DNA of 10,890 nucleotides from CAZTAK01 sp964611585. GTDB taxonomy: Bacteria; Pseudomonadota; Alphaproteobacteria; SHVP01. A program made the position numbers and the translations under genes. The stretch's first letter is position 1. Every line of letters starts with the position of its first letter. Positions 6,982-10,890 of the stretch are shown here, piece after piece. The DNA lies in contig CAZTAK010000073.1 of the NCBI GenBank assembly GCA_964611585.1, positions 1 to 10,890 of the forward strand. Reading direction: 5' to 3'. The notes below the pieces were generated by a model. The model was not told the DNA's origin. It saw only the letters and a list, made by a program, of their open reading frames with translations, and ran no database searches.

Positions 6982-8062
6982 TGCGTTCCATAGCCCATTC
7001 CGACACCTTGTGATCGGCATGCGATTCGTCGATGAATACGCGGAAGCCGCCGCTTCCGATCGCTAGGGCGGACTCGCGCACAGCTTCTTCGTATAGCCGC
7101 GCATAGGTGTTGCGATAGCAACACCGGTCGTACCGGTTGAAAATTTGCGTTAACGAACGCGCTTCGCCGGCAGCGGCAAGAACGTACATTTCCAGGTAAT
7201 TCGCCGCTTGCAGCAGTGGTTGGTAAAATTGCGGCGGTGGCGACTCGCGTTCGAAGTTCATAACCCGCAGATAGATCGGATAGCCGCCGGCGACCGTAAT
7301 CGTCCGGCTGATCCGCCGGTCGACGGCGGCGGCGACGGTTGCGATCCAGCCGCCGGCGGAGAAGCCCACCATGTCGATCCGGTCGTATTCGTTTTGCATC
7401 GCGTTGAGCAGCACGACGATCGGTTCGATATAGAACCGCAACGGCTGCGGATGAATGCTGAGAAACCTGTCATGGCTCATCGTATACCAACCGAACCGGT
7501 CGAGATGCTGGCGCGGGAATAGATTCGGTCCGTATTCCGGATAGTTGGAAGCGGCGACCGTGTAGCCTTGTGCCAAGAGCCTTTCGAAAAGCGGCGCCAT
7601 CGACTCCACCGTTCCGGCATATCCGTGTTGATAGACGACCAGCCTGCCGTTCGGCTTTGCCGGTTCCATGACATAAACGTAGGCGGCATATCCGAGATCC
7701 ATAGGCATGCGCAGCTTGCGGAAGTCGCGGACACCGCGAATTGCGTCGAGCCGACCGGGAAGCGCTCCGGTGAAGGGGGCGGGCAGAACCTGTAGCGGCA
7801 TTTCCGCACTGCCCCAGATCGCCTTGATCAGCCCGCCGCGAATACGTTCCGCCGAAGCGGTTGTGCGGATGCGGATCAGTTTTGCCGGATCGGTCTCTTT
7901 CAGTTGCGGACTGATTTCCTCAAAGACAAATTCGTTGGCCGCCTTGAACCGTTTGTAGTAGATCCGCGCCCAATCGACATTATGCGTGAGGTAGTAGCCG
8001 GCCCCGCTCAACGCGGCGAGAAGGACGATCAGGGCAAGCCCGATTGCGATCGCCGTTTTCAT
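6953..8062 (-). CDS. Membrane-anchored alpha/beta-hydrolase
   Basis: The protein has 369 residues. A single N-terminal hydrophobic segment (4-25, after MKT) with no obvious cleavage site suggests a signal anchor with the catalytic domain in the periplasm. The domain shows the alpha/beta-hydrolase layout: LVVYQHGYAG (141-150) as the oxyanion-hole strand, the nucleophile elbow VGFSAGGW (232-239) with S235, and a late FIDESHADHKV (343-353) offering H348 or H351 as the catalytic base. The acid residue is not certain. Vicinal cysteines C314-C315 are notable. The frame is open upstream to 8158, but ATG 8062-8060 gives a signal anchor at once and overlaps the ligase stop as ATGA. Substrate is unknown; the tight coupling to a Wzy_C gene suggests esterase or deacylase action on the glycan or its lipid (inference). 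Confidence 0.75.
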   Translation of the reverse strand: MKTAIAIGLALIVLLAALSGAGYYLTHNVDWARIYYKRFKAANEFVFEEISPQLKETDPAKLIRIRTTASAERIRGGLIKAIWGSAEMPLQVLPAPFTGALPGRLDAIRGVRDFRKLRMPMDLGYAAYVYVMEPAKPNGRLVVYQHGYAGTVESMAPLFERLLAQGYTVAASNYPEYGPNLFPRQHLDRFGWYTMSHDRFLSIHPQPLRFYIEPIVVLLNAMQNEYDRIDMVGFSAGGWIATVAAAVDRRISRTITVAGGYPIYLRVMNFERESPPPQFYQPLLQAANYLEMYVLAAAGEARSLTQIFNRYDRCCYRNTYARLYEEAVRESALAIGSGGFRVFIDESHADHKVSEWAMERITETLAAPR

Positions 8063-9276
8063 GCCCGGCTTGGTGAATTCAGCGCGACGATGAGTAGCGT
8101 GGTTAGGACCAATACGGATAGCCACCATGTTTGCCAGATGCCGAAACTGAGGAACCAAATCGGTGCCGCGGTCGCAATCGCGGCGAGGGCCGCCGCAGCC
8201 CCAGCCTGGTCCGTCTGCCGCACTGTGCGCAGGGTCGCGAGGGCGAAAAGCGCGGCGAAGCCAAGCGCGCCGGGCAGACCAAGTTCGAGCCAGACCTGTA
8301 AGGCGCCGTTATGCGGATGCAGGGGCAGCCGGTCGCCTTGCCCTATAATTCGTCCTGACCGTATTTTCAGTTGATAGCGCTCGTTGCCGCCGGGAATCGA
8401 GCGGGATGCATTGAAACCCCATCCTTGGAAGGGCCTCTCCTCGATTTTTTGCAAGGTGAATTTCCAAATATCCAGCCGGTGCAGGAAGGACGCATTGTTG
8501 GTCTTCGCATTGGCGCGGATCGTTCCCGGATCGAGCACCGGCGCGATAGCGGGTATGAGCGGCGGCGCCAGTATTGCCACGGTCAGGGCAATCGCGAAGA
8601 ACAAGCAGGCGCCGCGTTTCGCCAGCAAGGACAAAAAGAAAAATACTGCACCAACCGAAAAACCGATCATCGCCGACGCACTGGGCAGGATGAAGGCGGC
8701 GAAGAAACTCAACGCGATCACACCGACGGCCGCCGGCGGCCAGGATCGCCACAAAATCGCGACCGCGGGCCAAACGAAGAGGAAGAGGACGCTGGACGTC
8801 AAATTGAACAATGTGACGGTGGCGTCCTTGAACGGAACCTTGCCCAGGAGGTTGCGGCTGATGACGCCGTCCGTCGCGATCTCGAAGAGGAAAAAGGCAA
8901 AACCCAACGCGATTCCTGCGAGAATGAAACGTCGCAGCGTATGCCTTTCATGCTCCACCATCGGCGGACTAAAAATCAATGTCGCGCCGGCCAAAACGCC
9001 GAATACGACGACGGAAGCGCACTTCGTTAGCGCATCTTCATGATCGATCGTCCAAATCAGCGATATGACGCACCAGACCAATATCCACGCGAAAACCGTT
9101 ACCAGCGAACGATCGGATCGAAATCCGCTACCTCTGAAGGCGTGCAGCGCCAGCTGCCCGAGTATTGCAAAGAGGGCGACAGGCGTAACCAGCAGGGGCG
9201 CGAACACGCCGGCGATCGGGGCGAGCAAACCGGCGAGGCCCAGGATATGTCCGGAATGGATTCGGTTGAGCCGCAT
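8059..9276 (-). CDS. O-antigen ligase / Wzy_C-type polymerase family membrane protein
   Basis: The protein has 405 residues with about 10-12 membrane spans. The Wzy_C (PF04932-type) region includes a large periplasmic loop: FLHRLDIWKFTLQKIEERPF (264-283) and GWGF (285-288), then PLHPHNGALQVWLELGLPG (318-336) with the conserved H320-x-H322-N323 and E331. This H.HN...E.G pattern is shared by WaaL ligases, Wzy polymerases and protein O-glycosyl ligases, so sequence alone cannot say which one it is. The start ATG 9276 has a good purine-rich site (GCGGAAAG, 10 nt upstream). An upstream GTG at 9303 and the more distant open frame to 9381 lack one. It is first of a two-gene unit with the hydrolase. 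Confidence 0.85.
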   Translation of the reverse strand: MRLNRIHSGHILGLAGLLAPIAGVFAPLLVTPVALFAILGQLALHAFRGSGFRSDRSLVTVFAWILVWCVISLIWTIDHEDALTKCASVVVFGVLAGATLIFSPPMVEHERHTLRRFILAGIALGFAFFLFEIATDGVISRNLLGKVPFKDATVTLFNLTSSVLFLFVWPAVAILWRSWPPAAVGVIALSFFAAFILPSASAMIGFSVGAVFFFLSLLAKRGACLFFAIALTVAILAPPLIPAIAPVLDPGTIRANAKTNNASFLHRLDIWKFTLQKIEERPFQGWGFNASRSIPGGNERYQLKIRSGRIIGQGDRLPLHPHNGALQVWLELGLPGALGFAALFALATLRTVRQTDQAGAAAALAAIATAAPIWFLSFGIWQTWWLSVLVLTTLLIVALNSPSRA

Positions 9277-9286
9277 TTCCAAGGAA

Positions 9287-9294
9287 CTTTCCGC
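9287..9294 (-). promoter_or_regulatory. Ribosome-binding site that fixes the ligase start
   Basis: On the minus strand GCGGAAAG ends 10 nt before ATG 9276-9274. No comparable site precedes the alternative GTG at 9303 or the farther upstream codons, which supports the 405-residue form. Confidence 0.5.
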
Positions 9295-9487
9295 CTTATT
9301 CACATGCGGCGCGGGTAACGCCAGCGCCGGATCGCCAAAACCGGAGCTAGCTTTCGCAATTGCTCGATGTCGGCACACCATATCCGACCATGCCGGCCGG
9401 TTGTATCAAGGGCCGTCGAACGGGTCCACCGCAACTGAAGGCGAGGGACACGAATGCGTGCGTCTGCCGCCCGCTGCGAAGTACCGT

Positions 9488-9532
9488 TTGCCCTGGTGAA
9501 TGTGATAGTTATCAATTTCATAATGTTGAAAT
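9488..9532 (+). promoter_or_regulatory. AT-rich putative promoter with an inverted repeat, upstream of the GT4 gene
   Basis: TTGCCC (9488-9493) could be a -35 with TATCAA (9510-9515) as -10 at 16-nt spacing; CATAAT (9519-9524) is a better -10 but lacks a good -35 partner. A six-base inverted repeat, ATTTCA (9515-9520) and TGAAAT (9527-9532), spans the -10 region and could be an operator half-site pair. Both readings are by eye, and the repeat is short enough to arise by chance in AT-rich DNA. Confidence 0.3.
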
Positions 9533-9544
9533 CAGACAAAGATC

Positions 9545-10578
9545 ATGACCGACTCCGCGGTCAATAGGATTCGGCTCACCTTCGTGCTTCCATCCTTCGC
9601 CGGCGGCGGCGCGGAGCGGGTGATGCTGACCTTGATCCGCCATCTGGACCGCACCCGCTTCACACCGACGCTGGTCGTCCTGAGCGGCGAAGGTCCGCTG
9701 CGCGATTCGGTTCCAGACGATCTCACCGTCGTTGATCTGGAGCGGCCGCGGTTGCGGCACGCCTGGTTCCGTCTTGGTGACGCGCTGCGTGCGACCAGTC
9801 CCGATATCGTCGTTCCGACGATAAGCCATATCAATCTCGCGGCCTTAATGCAGCGTCGCAGGCTTGCGGCCGGTACGCGCATCGTCGCGCGCGAATCGAA
9901 CACGCCCTCCGCCAGCCTCGGTGCGACGCGTTGGCCGCGTCTTTATCGTTGGCTCTATCGCCGCTATTGCCGTCGAGCCGACGCGATCCTGTGCCCCTCN
10001 NNNNNNNNNATGTGGACAGGCTGCGCGGTCACTCGGCTTCGCCCGAGAGGGCGCCGGGCGCCGGCCTGCGGTTTGTCGCGGCGGGCCGGTTGACCCGGCA
10101 GAAAGGATTCGACCGGCTGATCGATGCGATGCCCGGGCTGCCTGACGATACGCACCTGACGATCTTCGGCGAAGGCGAGGATCGGACCGCGCTGGTCTCG
10201 CGCGCCAAACAACGCGGTGTCGAAGACCGCGTCGCGTTTGCCGGCTTCTCGTCCAATCCGTGGCCGTATTTCGCTGGCGCCGACGCCTTCCTGTTGCCTT
10301 CTCGCTGGGAGGGTATGCCGAATGCGGCGCTCGAATCGCTCGCCGTCGGTACGCCGGTCATCGCGCGGTCGGAGGCGGGCGGCGTCACCGAAATTGGCGC
10401 GGTAGCGGAGGCGCTGACCATAGTCGAGAACGACAACGCTTTCACTGCCGCAATGGCGGGCGTCCTAACGCGATCTGATCTCCTGCTGCGTCCGAGCGTT
10501 TTACCGGAACGCTTTGCCCTGGAAGCGGTGATGCGGGATTTCGAGGTGCTGCTATCGCGGGTATCGCTCGCGTCTTAA
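9545..10578 (+). CDS. Glycosyltransferase family 4 (GT-B fold), interrupted by an assembly gap
   Basis: The N-terminal half (ATG 9545 to the gap, 152 codons) has FVLPSFAGGGAERVMLTLI (13-31), the GGAERV loop of GT4 enzymes, then RESNTPS (117-123) and ADAILCPS (145-152), the usual end of the acceptor domain. The C-terminal half (10012-10575) has FVAAGRLTRQKGFDRLIDA, IFGEGEDR, VAFAGFSSNPWPYF and LLPSRWEGMPNAALESLAVG. The EX7E nucleotide-sugar motif uses E codons at 10309 and 10333. The two halves are in different frames as written because the ten Ns between them are not the true length. The enzyme should transfer a hexose from a nucleotide sugar on the cytoplasmic face; donor and acceptor are unknown. 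No strong ribosome-binding site is seen. Its stop is one base from the stop of the convergent gene. Confidence 0.85.
10000..10009. other. Assembly gap (10 Ns)
   Basis: Ten Ns sit inside the GT4 gene. The length is a placeholder: keeping both halves in frame needs a gap of 3n+2 bases, and the missing family segment is roughly 25-30 residues, so about 75-90 bases are absent. Confidence 0.95.
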
Positions 10579-10579
10579 C

Positions 10580-10890
10580 TCATGCGCCGGACGCGATGTT
10601 CCAGAGCGTCTCGACCGACCGGTGCCAATCCGCGGCATAGCGCTGGCGCGGCTGGAACATCAGGTGCTGTACGCCAAGCTTACGGAACGCCGACACCTGG
10701 CGGCGCATCTCGTCATTGTCGTCTTCGAGCCCGTCCCATGACAGGCGCGTGGAGATCGTGAAAGAATCGTCGGGCCGCGCGGCGCGCGGCCATGCCGCGA
10801 CAATCCGATTCCACGTCCGCATCGGCGATGTCGGATTGACGCTAACGCTATACAGTGCAAAGTGATACGGAAACGAAGCGGCAGGAAAAG
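10580..10890 (-). CDS. Probable luciferase-like flavin-dependent monooxygenase, C-terminal fragment
   Basis: The frame is open from the right edge to TGA (10582-10580), giving about 102 residues, so the gene is cut at its 5' end. The ATG at 10822 is internal, since the same frame continues to the edge with plausible protein (FPYHFALYSVSVNP and on). The tail, with FTISTRLSW, then an acidic NDEMRRQVSAFRKLGVQHLMF strand-helix unit and a final ADWHRSVETLWNIA, resembles the C-terminal end of bacterial luciferase-like (LLM, FMN or F420) oxidoreductases, where the last TIM-barrel strand and helix look like this. Cofactor and substrate cannot be judged from this part. It converges on the GT4 gene with a single base between the stops, and its link to the glycan genes is unproven. 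Confidence 0.5.
   Translation of the reverse strand, partial: FPAASFPYHFALYSVSVNPTSPMRTWNRIVAAWPRAARPDDSFTISTRLSWDGLEDDNDEMRRQVSAFRKLGVQHLMFQPRQRYAADWHRSVETLWNIASGA

Larger units (their letters stand above)
9277..9544. other. Divergent intergenic region between ligase and GT4 genes
   Basis: This spacer of 268 bases lies between two outward-reading genes and should hold both promoters. The left two thirds (to about 9486) are GC-rich and show no convincing gene; the small open frames there have no recognisable protein pattern. The last 58 bases before the GT4 start are markedly AT-rich compared with everything else in the window. I see no RNA gene, terminator or mobile-element end in it. Confidence 0.6.

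Noticed and set aside
8371..9043. Two overlapping 219-codon plus-strand frames opposite the ligase gene
   Set aside because: They are polar, low-pattern sequences opposite a clear membrane protein. Long antisense frames are common in GC-rich DNA.
9300..9548. Small frames in the 9277-9544 spacer (62-79 codons)
   Set aside because: There is no recognisable protein pattern or convincing ribosome-binding site, and they conflict with one another.
9545..10578. GT4 gene as a pseudogene with a frameshift
   Set aside because: The frame change falls exactly at a ten-N placeholder gap, and both halves keep full family motifs, so a missing stretch of sequence is the simpler explanation.
1..10890. CRISPR array, tRNA/rRNA, insertion sequence or att site
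   Set aside because: Reading both strands by eye I saw no spaced direct repeats, no cloverleaf-like sequence, no transposase or integrase motif, and no terminal inverted repeats.

Overview
The window is a stretch of GC-rich bacterial chromosome, from a Gram-negative and probably an alphaproteobacterium. That placing is inferred from base composition, the presence of an O-antigen ligase-type protein and the general look of the proteins; no 16S or other taxonomic marker is present. A run of ten Ns at 10000-10009 shows that it comes from a draft or scaffolded assembly. Nearly every gene points to the making of a rhamnose-containing surface polysaccharide (O-antigen, exopolysaccharide or similar).

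Layout. At 1-240 (+) lies the C-terminal end of a SAM-dependent methyltransferase. It converges on, and overlaps by 14 bases, a six-gene minus-strand operon that reads from 5922 down to 227: rmlB, rmlA, rmlC, rmlD (the complete dTDP-L-rhamnose pathway), a GT-C membrane glycosyltransferase, and a 2-oxoglutarate/Fe(II) oxygenase. Junctions within rmlB-rmlA-rmlC-rmlD-GT are 7-nt gap, 4-nt gap, TGATG 1-nt overlap and ATGA 4-nt overlap, so translation is probably coupled. The oxygenase follows after 59 nt.

From the 99-bp divergent spacer at 5923-6021 a single plus-strand gene runs the other way (6022-6981). It encodes a multi-pass membrane protein of the lysylphosphatidylglycerol-synthase-TM/UPF0104 family and appears to start with TTG. 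It converges, with a 29-base overlap, on a minus-strand pair: an O-antigen ligase/polymerase-like Wzy_C protein (8059-9276) and a membrane-anchored alpha/beta hydrolase (6953-8062), joined by an ATGA overlap.

A second divergent spacer (9277-9544), AT-rich on its right side, precedes a plus-strand GT4 glycosyltransferase (9545-10578) that is interrupted by the assembly gap. The gap hides roughly 25-30 residues, and the two halves lie in different frames as written. One base after its stop comes the stop of a minus-strand gene running off the right edge, probably the C-terminus of a luciferase-like flavin monooxygenase.

Working together (inference): RmlA-B-C-D make dTDP-L-rhamnose. Cytoplasmic GT4 enzymes build a lipid-linked glycan. 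The GT-C protein adds a sugar from a polyprenyl-phosphate donor on the periplasmic side. The Wzy_C protein polymerises or ligates the glycan. The methyltransferase, oxygenase and hydrolase are candidates for tailoring steps. I found no tRNA, rRNA, CRISPR array, insertion sequence or phage gene. The locus looks like a mostly conventional polysaccharide cluster; the less usual parts are the tailoring enzymes and the hydrolase coupled to the ligase.
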